Assembly: GCA_052148155.1 (NCBI GenBank) | Contig: JBKQIY010000051.1 | Span: 1 to 64,000, forward strand | Length of the DNA stretch: 64,000 bases | Source: JBBQER01 sp052148155 | GTDB lineage: Bacteria; Actinomycetota; Acidimicrobiia; IMCC26256; PALSA-610 | Direction: 5' to 3' | Shown: positions 26,013-34,999 of the stretch, piece by piece | How positions within the stretch are numbered: position 1 is the stretch's first letter | How the letters are laid out: each line of letters opens with the position of its first letter | Translations under genes and position numbers: made by a program | Notes under the pieces: generated by a model | What the model was told of the DNA's origin: nothing | Database searches by the model: none | Seen by the model: the letters and a program-made list of their open reading frames with translations, nothing else

Positions 26013-26798
26013 ATGGACCCGCTGCTCGTCGAGCGCGCGGACGGCGTGGTGACCTGCACGCTGAACCGTCCCGACAAGAAGAACGCCGTGACCCAACAGA
26101 TGTGGCTCGCCATGATCGACCTCTTCGAGGAGGTGGCGGTCAATCGCGCCGATCGTGTGCTGGTGATCACGGGTGCCGGTGACGGCTTCTGTTCGGGAGC
26201 CGACCTCGCCGACAGCGGCTCCGCCGACGCCGCGACCGGAGTCGGGAGCGCGCTCGCCGGCATGCGAATTGTGGGTCGTGCCGCGCTCGCGCTGCACGCG
26301 CTGGCCAAGCCCACCATCGCCGCAGTCAACGGTGTCGCCGCGGGTGCCGGCTGCAATCTCGCACTCGGCTGCGACCTGATCGTCGCGTCCGATCAGGCGC
26401 GGTTCAGCGAAATCTTCGCCAAGCGAGGTCTCGTCGTCGATTTCGGGGGATCGTGGCTGTTGCCCCGCCTCGTCGGCATGCATCGCGCCAAAGAGCTCGT
26501 CTTGCTCGCCGATGTGATCGACGCGGTGGAAGCGGAACGCATCGGGCTCGTCAATCGCGTCGTCGCGCACGAACTGCTCGCCGAGACGGTACGTTCGCTC
26601 GCCCTCCGCCTCGCGAACATGGCCCCGTTGACGTTGGCTGTGTCGAAACGGCTGCTCGACCAGTCGCTGGCGGTCTCGATGGCGGAGGCCATCGAAGCCG
26701 AGAACATGGCCCAGGCGCTCATGTCGACCACCCACGATACGGCTGAGGCGATCCTCGCGTTCTTTGAGCATCGAGAGCCGCGCTTGGACGGTTCCTGA
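26013..26798 (+). CDS. Enoyl-CoA hydratase/isomerase family protein
   Basis: 261 residues of crotonase fold. RPDKKNAVTQQMW and GDGFCSGADL form the CoA-binding/oxyanion region; KPTIAAVNGVAAGAGCNLALGCDL forms the second oxyanion part. The glutamate of classic hydratases in GxGCE is asparagine here, and the second catalytic region reads KRGLVVDFGGSWLLPRLVG, with the Asp-Gly-Gly-Ser pattern typical of PaaG-like isomerases. So an enoyl-CoA isomerase or related activity is more likely than plain 2-enoyl hydration. GGGAGGAA precedes the ATG. No fatty-acid oxidation neighbours. Confidence 0.88.
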   Translation: MDPLLVERADGVVTCTLNRPDKKNAVTQQMWLAMIDLFEEVAVNRADRVLVITGAGDGFCSGADLADSGSADAATGVGSALAGMRIVGRAALALHALAKPTIAAVNGVAAGAGCNLALGCDLIVASDQARFSEIFAKRGLVVDFGGSWLLPRLVGMHRAKELVLLADVIDAVEAERIGLVNRVVAHELLAETVRSLALRLANMAPLTLAVSKRLLDQSLAVSMAEAIEAENMAQALMSTTHDTAEAILAFFEHREPRLDGS

Positions 26799-26828
26799 TC
26801 CTGTTCGGGTGCCCGGACGCGCTCGCCG

Positions 26829-27026
26829 CTACTGGGTCGTCTCGCTGCTGCGCTCTTCGCGTGCTGCGCGTATGGCGTCTCGGTCGGGTTCGCGTACCCG
26901 GCGCAACCACGCTCCGTGCCATTCCCACGCAGCCGAGCAACGGGCACAGGTGAGCAGCATGGAGCCGCCTGAGAGCGTTTCGGCCTCGATCGGTGTCGCG
27001 TCATACGGGCACTGGGTCAGCTCCAC
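26829..27026 (-). CDS. Small zinc-ribbon-like protein
   Basis: 65 residues: ELTQCPYDATPIEAETLSGGSMLLTCARCSAAWEWHGAWLRRVREPDRDAIRAARE-type sequence. One cysteine near residue 6 and CARC at 27-30, with a Trp/His pair, suggest a degenerate zinc ribbon followed by a charged helix. The compact, ordered composition supports coding. Starts with GTG at 27026. Convergent with the enoyl-CoA hydratase gene. Function unknown. Confidence 0.65.
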   Translation of the reverse strand: MELTQCPYDATPIEAETLSGGSMLLTCARCSAAWEWHGAWLRRVREPDRDAIRAAREERSSETTQ

Positions 27027-27529
27027 GACTCACATCTCGGCAATCTGCGCCGAAGCTGAAGAAACTCGTTCACACAATTCGGTCAGTTCGGTCAGTTCGC
27101 CCACCGGAGCCTCGTCGGGTGAACCGTCCGGCCTGTTCCCGGCGCCTCGACGCGCCCCGGGGCCGGGCCGGCCTGAGCGGCAACTGTGCTCCAGCGCATG
27201 ACCGTCGGGGGTTGTACCGAGCGTGTACGGCCCAGCATCCTGGGCCGGACGGTCCAGCAGTGCCTCTCAGCCACGGCGGCCAGCGCGTGCTCGGCTGAGC
27301 ACGATCGCCCCAAATCCGGATTGAGGCATGCGCGTGTGATCGGTGAGCAACTCGGGTCAGGCCAACGCCGGGAACGGGTCCGGCGCTGTCGACCGGACCC
27401 ACCGTTTGCCATCTCTGGGCAAGGGGTCGCTCGAGCGAGACGCCCGAGGAGGGATCGACGGGGGCGCTCAAGGGAGGCGCTCGAAGGAGGCGCGACGCTG
27501 TCTGTGGGGCCAACTAGCGTCATGTGTTC
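27027..27529. other. Intergenic stretch without a supportable gene
   Basis: About 500 bp between the zinc-ribbon gene and xer. Base composition stays high-GC, but open frames here have random-looking, Arg/Ser-rich products. A short direct repeat of GGTCAGTTC occurs at about 27079-27097. The right end holds the likely xer promoter. No tRNA-like T-arm was seen. Confidence 0.5.
27515..27520 (+). promoter_or_regulatory. Possible -10 box (TAGCGT) for the xer gene
   Basis: TAGCGT ends 9 nt before ATG 27530. The upstream in-frame GTG at 27524 would be only 3 nt from the box, so the ATG fits better. Confidence 0.35.
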
Positions 27530-28426
27530 ATGGCCGAGCACAATCGATCGGGGCACGACCCAGGCGGTTTCGCGGCGTCGCTCACCGGTGTGAGTGAGCA
27601 CACGCGTCGCGCCTACACCCACGACGTTGACGAGTTCGTGTCGTGGTGCGAGCGGGGTGGATGTCCGAACGCAGCCGATCTCGACCATCGCTCGTTGCGG
27701 GGCTACTTCGCGTATCTGCAGACCCGGTCTTTCGGTCGGGCGACAATCTCGCGCAAGGCGGCGTCGGTGCACGCCTACGTGCGGTTTCTGCGGCGCCACG
27801 GTGTTGTGACGCGAGATGTCGCCGCTCGCCTCCACACCGCCCGCGGGCCGAAGAAGCTGCCGCGTGTGCCGCGTCGCCAGGATGCGATGGCGCTGCTCGA
27901 CCGGGCCGGTGACCTCATCGACGACGATCCTCGTGTCGCCCGGGACGTGGCGATCCTCGAACTCCTGTACGGCGCGGGTCTACGTGTGAGCGAATGCTGC
28001 GGACTCGACGTGGGCTCGGTCGATCTTCGCCAGAGCACCGTCACCGTGCTCGGCAAGGGCCTCAAGGTCCGTCGCCTCCCGCTCGGCCGGCCGGCGTGCG
28101 ACGCAGTCGCCGGGTATCTGGCTGACGCGCGAGGCGCGCTGGCCCACCAGGAGACGCCGGCCCTGTTCGTCAATGCTCGGGGTCACCGAATGACACCCAG
28201 AGACGCGCGGCGGGTGCTTGCCCGCCACCCGTTGGCGGACGGCCGGACCCTGCATCCACACGCGCTGCGTCACGCGTACGCCACGCACCTGCTCGAGGGC
28301 GGAGCGGATCTCCGGGCGGTTCAGGAGCTCCTCGGGCACGCCGACGTGGGGACCACCCAGGTCTACACTCATGTAACTCGTGACCGATTGTGGTCGGTGT
28401 ACGAGCGGACGCACCCTCGGGCCTAG
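27530..28426 (+). CDS. xerC: Tyrosine recombinase, XerC/XerD family
   Basis: 298 residues. SAM-like N-terminal domain (EHTRRAYTHDVDEFVSWCE to about residue 95), then the catalytic domain with arginine in GAGLRVSECCGLD, lysine in GKGLKVRRLPLG, HALRHAYATHLLEGG, GHADVGTTQVYTHV supplying the His and the nucleophilic Tyr. Resolves chromosome dimers at dif with a partner. XerC and XerD cannot be separated with certainty; no dif site was found. It lies 18 bp before the whiG-type sigma gene, as in several actinobacteria. Confidence 0.88.
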   Translation: MAEHNRSGHDPGGFAASLTGVSEHTRRAYTHDVDEFVSWCERGGCPNAADLDHRSLRGYFAYLQTRSFGRATISRKAASVHAYVRFLRRHGVVTRDVAARLHTARGPKKLPRVPRRQDAMALLDRAGDLIDDDPRVARDVAILELLYGAGLRVSECCGLDVGSVDLRQSTVTVLGKGLKVRRLPLGRPACDAVAGYLADARGALAHQETPALFVNARGHRMTPRDARRVLARHPLADGRTLHPHALRHAYATHLLEGGADLRAVQELLGHADVGTTQVYTHVTRDRLWSVYERTHPRA

Positions 28427-28444
28427 GGAAGCGGGCAGTACAGC

Positions 28445-29233
28445 GTGGACGAGTCAACGGCGGAAATCGCCGAACTCTGGGAACATTACAAACAGCGCAA
28501 CACGGCGGACGCGCGCGAGCGCTTGATCCTGCATTACTCGCCGCTCGTGAAGTTCGTCGCAGGCCGCGTCGCCGCCGGGTTACCGCAGAACATCGAGCAG
28601 TCCGACTTGGTCAGCTACGGCATCTTCGGGCTCATCGACGCGATCGACAAGTTCGACCTCGCCCGTGGCTACAAGTTTGAAACCTACGCGATCTCGCGTA
28701 TCAAAGGCGCGATCATCGACGAGCTCCGTTCGATCGACTGGGTTCCCCGTTCGGTCCGGGCGAAGGCACGCTCGATCGAACGCGCATACTCGAAGCTCGA
28801 GAACGAGTTGAAACGCAGCCCCGAGGACGCCGAAGTCGCCAAGGAACTCGGGATGACCGAGTCGGAGCTCGCGACGGTGCTCGGCCAGATCAGCTTCGTC
28901 GGAGTTGTCGCGCTCGACGAGTTGCTCAGCGCGGGTTCCGAACGCGGCAGCGGTGCGACCGTCGGCGACACCATCGCCGGTGGCGGCCACGATCCGGTTG
29001 AGGCGTTCGAATCCGAAGAGATGCGCCAGGTCCTCGCCGACGCGATCAACCGGATGCCCGACCGCGAGCGGCTCGTGCTCACGCTCTACTACTACGAAGG
29101 GCTCACGCTCGCCGAGATCGGCAACGTGCTCGGCGTGACCGAGAGCCGCGTCTGTCAGATTCATACCAAAGCGATCTTCCAGCTTCGCTCTCGGCTGTCA
29201 GAGCCGCTGCCGGAACGCGGCATCGTCACCTAA
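28445..29233 (+). CDS. whiG: RNA polymerase sigma factor, WhiG/FliA family
   Basis: 262 residues with all sigma-28 regions: region 2 RLILHYSPLVKFVAGRVAAGLPQNIEQSDLVSYGIFGLIDAIDKFD and YAISRIKGAIIDELRSIDWVPRSVR, region 3 SPEDAEVAKELGMTESEL, region 4 MPDRERLVLTLYYYEGLTLAEIG with the helix-turn-helix GVTESRVCQIHTKA. In Streptomyces WhiG triggers sporulation, in motile bacteria FliA drives flagella; which applies here is unknown and no flagellar gene is in view. GTG start with AGGGAAGCGGG upstream. Confidence 0.92.
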   Translation: MDESTAEIAELWEHYKQRNTADARERLILHYSPLVKFVAGRVAAGLPQNIEQSDLVSYGIFGLIDAIDKFDLARGYKFETYAISRIKGAIIDELRSIDWVPRSVRAKARSIERAYSKLENELKRSPEDAEVAKELGMTESELATVLGQISFVGVVALDELLSAGSERGSGATVGDTIAGGGHDPVEAFESEEMRQVLADAINRMPDRERLVLTLYYYEGLTLAEIGNVLGVTESRVCQIHTKAIFQLRSRLSEPLPERGIVT

Positions 29234-30019
29234 AGCGCGCTTCGCGCATCGCAGCGCGGGACGCCGGCACTCCGGGAGCCGACTTCCCAGACCGTCGCTC
29301 CCGCGGTCGTCGGGTTCGAGAGCGGTCCGGGTCGGCGACATGGTCGTGCGACGGTCCGTCGACCGTGGGGCGTGCCGGACAGGACGGAGCCGACCGCGCG
29401 GCGACGAAGGAGACACCTGCACGCGGTCGCGCCTCGCTCATTCGTAGGTCTGGTCGCGACGCGGCGGTCGCATACGCGCACAGGGGGGAGGCTCTGTTCG
29501 CACGTTGGGTTGGTCGCCCATGGGTGCGGGCCGACACGTCAGGTCGAGACGGTCGACGCGTCGGATGGTGTGGGGGAGAGGCATCCCGATCCGGGGCGTC
29601 TGTGGCCTGTCGATCTCACGGCGATCGCGCAGGCTCGCCGAACACTGCCCGCCGGTGCGGCCACTCGTGGTGCGGACACCAAGCCGGCAGGTGAACTCGC
29701 GCACGAGAGCGGCGTGCCGGGTCGCGTCGTGGGACTTGCCACCGAGCTGGTTTGGGGACTCGGCGGGACGGCCGCCCCGGATCCCGAAGCCGAATCGGCC
29801 GCCGGGCCCGTGCAGCCACCGCAGTCCACAACCGGACAATTCGGACTGGTGGCGGGCGTATCGGGCAGGGTCGTCTCGTGAGGTTGACCGCTACACTTCG
29901 CGTGTCCCCACTCTTCGAAACCGGACCAAGCACGCCCGCGAACCCGAGGTGGCGTCCGACTGCAGCTGCGGCCGGCGCTCTCGCGGACGGAAGACCGAAA
30001 CCTTTAGGGAGGCACGGCT
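29234..30019. other. Long non-coding or unassigned stretch before rpsB
   Basis: About 785 bp. An open frame at 29372-29881 (+) has a plausible second half by codon use (ALTAIAQARR-like then GELAHESGVPGRVV), but the first half is Arg/His-rich and nothing is recognisable, so it is not called. Other actinobacteria often have a peptidase M23 gene between whiG and rpsB; no LytM motifs (HxH, HxxxD) are visible. The right end should hold the rpsB promoter and leader. Confidence 0.45.
29892..29897 (+). promoter_or_regulatory. Possible -10 box (TACACT) for rpsB-tsf
   Basis: TACACT would give a leader of about 115 nt before the rpsB GTG. No matching -35 hexamer was found, so support is modest. Confidence 0.3.
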
Positions 30020-30976
30020 GTGGCCGTCGTAAGCATGAAGCAGTTGTTGGAAGCTGGCGTCCATTTCGGTCACCAGACCCGTCGCTGGAACCCGAAGATG
30101 CGGCGTTTCATCTTCGGAGAGCGCAACGGGATCTATATCGTCGACCTGCACCAGACACTGGAACGCATCGACACGGCATATCGGTTCGTGCGCGAGGACG
30201 TCGCCCGAGGAGGCAGCGTCCTGTTCGTCGGGACGAAAAAGCAGGCGCAGGAGCCCGTCGAACGCCAAGCCGAGGCGTGCGGCATGCCGTACGTCAACTT
30301 CCGCTGGTTGGGCGGGATGCTCACCAACTTTCAGACTGTCCACTCGCGTGTCGCGAAGCTGCGCGAACTTCAGCGGCAGGTCGACTCCGGCGAGGTCGAT
30401 TTGATGTCGAAGAAGGAAGGGCTCAAGGTTCGGCGCGATCTCGCGAAGCTTGAGCGCAACCTTGGCGGTATCAAGAACCTCGAGAAGCTCCCGAGCGTCA
30501 TTTTCGTGATCGACACGAAGAAGGAGCACATCGCAGTCACCGAAGCGAACCGTTTGCACATCCCTGTCGTCGCGGTGGTCGACACGAACTGCGACCCCGA
30601 CGTCATCGACTATGTCATTCCCGGCAACGACGACGCGATCCGATCCGCGAACCTCATGTGTCGCGTCATCAGCGACGCCGTCAGGGAGGGCCGGGAAATG
30701 GGCCGCCGTCGCAACGCCCGACCCGGCACTCGTTCCGACGAGCCGGCACCGGCCGCGGTGGCTGCTCCGCCGCGCCCGACGCGCACGCCGGAGGAGGAAC
30801 GGGAGTTCCAGGAACGTCAGCGCGCAGCGAAGGCCGCAGCCGCAGAAAAACAACGCCAGATCGAAGTGCGCGCCCAGGCCGCCAAGGCGATCCCGCCCCC
30901 GCCCGAACCTGCCGACGCCGTCGCCGCCACCGCCGGTGCCGGCGCGGACGCGCCGGTCGAGTCCGAAGGAGTGTGA
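30020..30976 (+). CDS. rpsB: 30S ribosomal protein S2
   Basis: 318 residues. SMKQLLEAGVHFGHQTRRWNPKM, FVGTKKQAQEPVERQA, YVNFRWLGGMLTNFQT and IPVVAVVDTNCDPDVIDYVIPGNDDAIRS are S2 hallmarks. After the core (to about 230) comes a charged, Ala/Pro-rich tail of about 85 residues (RTPEEEREFQERQRAAKAAA), common in actinobacterial S2. GTG start with GGGAGG 8 bp upstream. Heads the rpsB-tsf-pyrH-frr order. Confidence 0.97.
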   Translation: MAVVSMKQLLEAGVHFGHQTRRWNPKMRRFIFGERNGIYIVDLHQTLERIDTAYRFVREDVARGGSVLFVGTKKQAQEPVERQAEACGMPYVNFRWLGGMLTNFQTVHSRVAKLRELQRQVDSGEVDLMSKKEGLKVRRDLAKLERNLGGIKNLEKLPSVIFVIDTKKEHIAVTEANRLHIPVVAVVDTNCDPDVIDYVIPGNDDAIRSANLMCRVISDAVREGREMGRRRNARPGTRSDEPAPAAVAAPPRPTRTPEEEREFQERQRAAKAAAAEKQRQIEVRAQAAKAIPPPPEPADAVAATAGAGADAPVESEGV

Positions 30977-30978
30977 CG

Positions 30979-31833
30979 ATGGCAGATATCGCCGCCCAGG
31001 ACGTCGCCGCGCTCCGCAAGCTCACCGGCGCCGGGATGATGGATTGCAAGAAGGCCCTCACCGAAACCGACGGCGACGTCGAACGCGCCAAGGACTGGCT
31101 ACGCGAGAAGGGGATCGCGGGAGCGGCGAAACGGGCCGGTCGCGACGCCGACCAGGGCGCGATCGAGGTACTGATCGACGGCAACGTCGGTGCGCTCGTC
31201 GAACTCAACTGCGAGACCGACTTCGTCGCCAAGGGCGACGTGTTCAAGCAGGCCGTCGCCGCGCTCGCTCGTCTCGTCGTCGAGCACGGCGAACACGACG
31301 TTGGGGTGCAGCAGATCAACGGCGAGAGCGTCGAAGACTTCGTGAAGGGGCTGTCGGGGACGCTCGCCGAGAAGATCGAACTCGGACGTGTCGTCAGGTT
31401 CGAGACTGCCGACGGCCTCATCGACGGCTACAACCACATGCAGAACGAGCGGGGCGTCGTCGGGGTGCTCGTCGAGCTCGGCGGTGTCGACCCGGCCGAT
31501 GCAGGGGTACGTACGGTCGCGCACGACGTCGCGTTGCACATCGCGAGCGCCGCGCCACGGTGGGTCACCCGTGATGACGTCCCAGCCGACGACATCGAGC
31601 GTGAACGCAAGATCTATGAGAGCTTGGCTCGCGAAGAGGGAAAACCCGAGCAGTCGTGGCCGAAGATCATCGAGGGCAAGATCAACGGTTTCTACAAGGC
31701 GAACCCAGGTGGAGCCCTGATCGAGCAGGCGTGGGTGAAGGACCCGAAGTCGACGGTCGGGGCGCTGATCGCCGGACTTGGGGGGAGTGCCGCGGTGCGC
31801 CGCTTCGCGCGAGTCAAAATCGGCGAGGAGTGA
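30979..31833 (+). CDS. tsf: Elongation factor Ts
   Basis: Nucleotide exchange factor for EF-Tu. 284 residues: AALRKLTGAGMMDCKKALTETDGD (UBA-like N-terminus), ALVELNCETDFVAKGDVF (the TDFV motif inserting into EF-Tu), VALHIASAAPRWV and KIIEGKINGFY. ATG 30979 lies 2 bp after the rpsB stop with AAGGAG upstream. Confidence 0.97.
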   Translation: MADIAAQDVAALRKLTGAGMMDCKKALTETDGDVERAKDWLREKGIAGAAKRAGRDADQGAIEVLIDGNVGALVELNCETDFVAKGDVFKQAVAALARLVVEHGEHDVGVQQINGESVEDFVKGLSGTLAEKIELGRVVRFETADGLIDGYNHMQNERGVVGVLVELGGVDPADAGVRTVAHDVALHIASAAPRWVTRDDVPADDIERERKIYESLAREEGKPEQSWPKIIEGKINGFYKANPGGALIEQAWVKDPKSTVGALIAGLGGSAAVRRFARVKIGEE

Positions 31834-31864
31834 CGCGTCCACCGGAGCACGAAAGGAGCTGCTG

Positions 31865-32617
31865 ATGTCCGAGAGCAAGTACCGACGAGTGGTGCTCAAG
31901 CTCTCGGGCGAGGCGTTCGCCGACCGGTCGGTCAGCTTCGGCATCGATTCCGACGTCGTGCAGCGGATCGCGGCGGAGGTGACCAAGGCCCGAGCCGACC
32001 TCCACGTCGAGATCGCCATCGTCGTCGGTGGGGGCAACATCTTCCGGGGCATGATCGGCGCGACCGGCGGTATGGACCGCGCCCGGGCCGACTACATGGG
32101 CATGTTGGCGACGGTGATCAACGCGCTCGCGCTGCAAGACGCGCTCGAGCAACTCGGCCAGCCGACGCGGGTACAGACCGCGATCACCATGTCGCAGGTC
32201 GCCGAGCCCTATATCCCGTTGCGCGCGATCCGCCACCTCGAAAAAGGGCGTTTTGTGATCTTCGCGGCCGGCAACGGCAACCCGTACTTCACGACCGACA
32301 CGACCGCTGCGCTCCGGGCCGCCGAGATCGGCGCCGACGCGGTGCTGAAGGGAACCCATTCCGGGGTCGACGGTGTCTACAGCGCAGATCCCCGCATCCA
32401 TCCCGATGCGGTGAAGCTCGAGGCCGTCACCTACATCGACGTCTTGCAACGCGGTCTGCAAGTGATGGATTCGACCGCGATCACGTTCTGCATGGACAAC
32501 TCACTCCCGATCATCGTGTTCGACGTGACCCAGCCGGGAAACATCTTCCGGGCGCTGATCGGTGACACCATCGGCACGCTCGTCAGCGCAGGCATGCCGA
32601 TGGGAGAGGATCTTTGA
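31865..32617 (+). CDS. pyrH: Uridylate kinase (UMP kinase)
   Basis: Phosphorylates UMP to UDP in pyrimidine synthesis; hexameric amino-acid-kinase fold. 250 residues: YRRVVLKLSGEAFAD, IAIVVGGGNIFRGM, DYMGMLATVINALALQDALE, GTHSGVDGVYSADPR. GAAAGGAGCTGCTG precedes the ATG. Its stop overlaps the frr ATG by one base. Confidence 0.97.
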   Translation: MSESKYRRVVLKLSGEAFADRSVSFGIDSDVVQRIAAEVTKARADLHVEIAIVVGGGNIFRGMIGATGGMDRARADYMGMLATVINALALQDALEQLGQPTRVQTAITMSQVAEPYIPLRAIRHLEKGRFVIFAAGNGNPYFTTDTTAALRAAEIGADAVLKGTHSGVDGVYSADPRIHPDAVKLEAVTYIDVLQRGLQVMDSTAITFCMDNSLPIIVFDVTQPGNIFRALIGDTIGTLVSAGMPMGEDL

Positions 32618-33171
32618 TGCACGCCAAAGTCGGCGAAGCGCACGAAAAGATGCACAAAGCGGTTCTGCACATGCAAGAAGAGTTCTCCGGGATCCGTACC
32701 GGACGTGCCACTCCTGCCATCGTCGAGAAGCTGCGGGTCGACTACTACGGGTCCGAGCTGCCGCTGCAGCAGCTCGCGAGCTTTTCGGTCCCTGAGCCGA
32801 GGGTGCTCGTCATCGCCGCGTACGACAAGAGTGCGATCAAAGCGATCGAGAAGGCGATCCAGGCGAGCGACGTCGGGGTCACACCCTCGAATGACGGTAC
32901 CGTGATCCGCCTCACATTCCCCGAGCTCACTGCGGAACGCCGCAAGCAGATGGTCAAGGTCGTCAAAGCACGCGCGGAAGACGGCCGGGTCGCGGTCCGC
33001 AACGTGCGCCGCCACGTCCGCCAGGAACTCGAGCAACTCGAAAAGGACGGCGAGATCTCTCGCGACGACCTCGACCGCATCGAAAAGGACCTCGAGAAGC
33101 TGACCCATGACGTGATCGGCGAGATCGACACGATGTCGAGCCACAAGGAAAAGGAGCTGCTCGAAGTCTGA
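32617..33171 (+). CDS. frr: Ribosome recycling factor
   Basis: Splits post-termination ribosomes with EF-G. 184 residues: EEFSGIRTGRATPAIVEKLRVDYYGSELPLQQLASFSVPEPR, GVTPSNDGTVIRLTFPELTAERRKQMVK, KDGEISRDDLDRIEKDLEKLT. ATG 32617 is preferred to the in-frame TTG three bases earlier because GAGAGGA is well spaced from it. Confidence 0.97.
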   Translation: MHAKVGEAHEKMHKAVLHMQEEFSGIRTGRATPAIVEKLRVDYYGSELPLQQLASFSVPEPRVLVIAAYDKSAIKAIEKAIQASDVGVTPSNDGTVIRLTFPELTAERRKQMVKVVKARAEDGRVAVRNVRRHVRQELEQLEKDGEISRDDLDRIEKDLEKLTHDVIGEIDTMSSHKEKELLEV

Positions 33172-33237
33172 CCGTCCCGTGAGTTGTGGCGTCCCAAGCC
33201 GGATGTGGCGGTGCCGCGCCTGCGGGGCGCGCCCGTC

Positions 33238-33243
33238 TAGCCT
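33238..33243 (+). promoter_or_regulatory. Possible -10 box (TAGCCT) for cdsA
   Basis: TAGCCT sits in the 103-bp gap after frr, 31 bp before the cdsA GTG. Confidence 0.3.
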
Positions 33244-33274
33244 GCCCCGGTGAGGACGCGAGGGTGAGGAACAC

Positions 33275-34882
33275 GTGAGCGAGCCATACGACGACGAACG
33301 CCCCCCGGTTGAGGGAGTACGTATCCTCGGCGCCGAGGAAGCCCGAGCGAGCCTCGGTGAGATCCCCTCCGGCGACGACGACCCGGTCGATCTCGAAGAG
33401 GCCGACGCGCAACTCGACCTACGCGAGACAGACCGGCCGTTGGGCTCGGCCAGCCGCCGGTCCGGGACCGGCGCGGAGAGCGAGTCGACCGCGGTCAACC
33501 CCGGCCGGGCCGGGAGGACCTGGTCGGCTGCCCACGACGACATCCTGCCCGGTCGGGAACCGGTGCGCGACCGCCCGCCCGTGACGTCTGGCAGCCCGGC
33601 CGACACCCGGGCGGTCGACGCTCGTCCCGGACAGGCCGAAGTGTTCGACACCGCAGCCGAAGCGGGCGGGGCCGTCGAGGCACGGCTGGAGGACGCACCG
33701 ACCGGCGAGGTGCCTCCGCTGCCGCACTGGACCGAACCGCCGACCGGCGCGGTACCGGCGATCTTCGCGGATGACAGCGACACACCCGACGAGCTCGACA
33801 CGTGGGCAACCGTCACCGGCGCGCAGCCACGATTCCGCGCTGGCTCCGACTGGGACGAGTCCGACTTCGCCGAAGATCTCTCCGGCGAGGAGGCCAAACT
33901 CGGCGCGCTGTCAAACGAAGGTCCGGTCGACGAGGACGCGGCGTTCGAGCGTGACCTGGCGGCGCGCCGCCAGGGTCCCGCCGGCCGCGTCGGACGTGGC
34001 ACGACGCCGCGTCGTCCACCCCGCACCCGCGCCCCAGCCGCGAGCCGCCTCGAATCGGACCGGCCGAGTCACGAGGCCCCGGCGCCTCGTGACCTTCCGA
34101 CCGCGATCATGACGGGGTTGGCGGTCGCGGTGGTCGCGATCGTGAGCTTCACGCACAATGCAACGACTGTCGCGTTGGCTTGCGTCATCGTGGGCGTCGC
34201 CACGCTCGAGCTCGCGATGTCGCTTCGCAAGCGCGGTCTGCGTCCGGCGACGTTGGTTGCGCTGGTCGCAGCCACGTTGATGCCCGTCGCCGCCCGTCAC
34301 TACGGTCCGTCCGCATATCCCGTGTTCTTCGGGATGGTGGTCATCGTTTCGATGTTGTGGTTCCTGTGGGAGATCACGCCGGGACGGCCGCTGCCGGGAG
34401 TGGCGAGCACGGTGCTGGTCTTCGCGTACGTCGGCGGTCTCGGTGGCTTCTCGGGCCTCATTCTGGCGTCGCACAACGGCGTACGCCTCCTCCTCGGCGT
34501 CGCGTTGTGCGTCATCGCCTACGACGTGGTCGGCTTCTTCGTCGGATCGCAGTTCGGACACACGGCCGTCGCGCCGAAGATTTCGCCGAACAAGACCGTA
34601 GAAGGCAGCGTCGCCGGCATGCTCGCGGCGGTCGTCGTCGGGGCGGCAATCGTCGGACAGTTCCATCCGTGGACCCCGGGCAAGGGGCTGGCGCTCGGAG
34701 TCCTCGTCGCCGCCGGCGCGTTCATGGGAGATCTGTGCGAGTCGATGCTCAAGCGTGACCTCGACTTGAAAGATTTCGGATCGCTGCTGCCCGGACACGG
34801 CGGCGTCCTCGACCGGTTCGACTCGTTGCTGTTCTGTCTGCCGATCGCGTACTACCTCGCCCTCCAGTTCAAGATTTTCTGA
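33275..34882 (+). CDS. cdsA: Phosphatidate cytidylyltransferase with long N-terminal extension
   Basis: Makes CDP-diacylglycerol from phosphatidate and CTP in the membrane. The C-terminal 265 residues have about eight hydrophobic helices and the family signature SMLKRDLDLKDFGSLLPGHG, then GVLDRFDSLLF. Before it are about 268 polar, acidic, Pro/Gly-rich residues without membrane segments, with elements such as PLPHWTEPPTGAVPAIF, so the protein is nearly twice the usual 270-300 residues. GTG 33275 has GTGAGGA upstream; no internal start has a clearly better ribosome site. The extension is presumably a cytosolic disordered arm. Confidence 0.93.
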   Translation: MSEPYDDERPPVEGVRILGAEEARASLGEIPSGDDDPVDLEEADAQLDLRETDRPLGSASRRSGTGAESESTAVNPGRAGRTWSAAHDDILPGREPVRDRPPVTSGSPADTRAVDARPGQAEVFDTAAEAGGAVEARLEDAPTGEVPPLPHWTEPPTGAVPAIFADDSDTPDELDTWATVTGAQPRFRAGSDWDESDFAEDLSGEEAKLGALSNEGPVDEDAAFERDLAARRQGPAGRVGRGTTPRRPPRTRAPAASRLESDRPSHEAPAPRDLPTAIMTGLAVAVVAIVSFTHNATTVALACVIVGVATLELAMSLRKRGLRPATLVALVAATLMPVAARHYGPSAYPVFFGMVVIVSMLWFLWEITPGRPLPGVASTVLVFAYVGGLGGFSGLILASHNGVRLLLGVALCVIAYDVVGFFVGSQFGHTAVAPKISPNKTVEGSVAGMLAAVVVGAAIVGQFHPWTPGKGLALGVLVAAGAFMGDLCESMLKRDLDLKDFGSLLPGHGGVLDRFDSLLFCLPIAYYLALQFKIF

Positions 34883-34987
34883 ACGCGCAAGGGCGCGCCA
34901 ACCGGGGCGGACGTCGTGTCTGAGTCCGCGTCACAGACCGGCTGGACGCAGGCAGGCGCCGCGGGCTGAGGGCCGCGTCCCAGCCCG

Positions 34988-34993
34988 TAGGCT
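34988..34993 (+). promoter_or_regulatory. -10 box (TAGGCT) placing dxr mRNA start at its ATG
   Basis: TAGGCT is followed by GTCGTC and then ATG 35000, a 6-nt gap with no room for a ribosome site. A leaderless dxr-rseP transcript is predicted. Confidence 0.45.
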
Positions 34994-34999
34994 GTCGTC

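Noticed and set aside
27186..27593. 135-residue open frame before xer
   Set aside because: No recognisable motif, Arg/Ser-rich, and it overlaps the start of xer in another frame.
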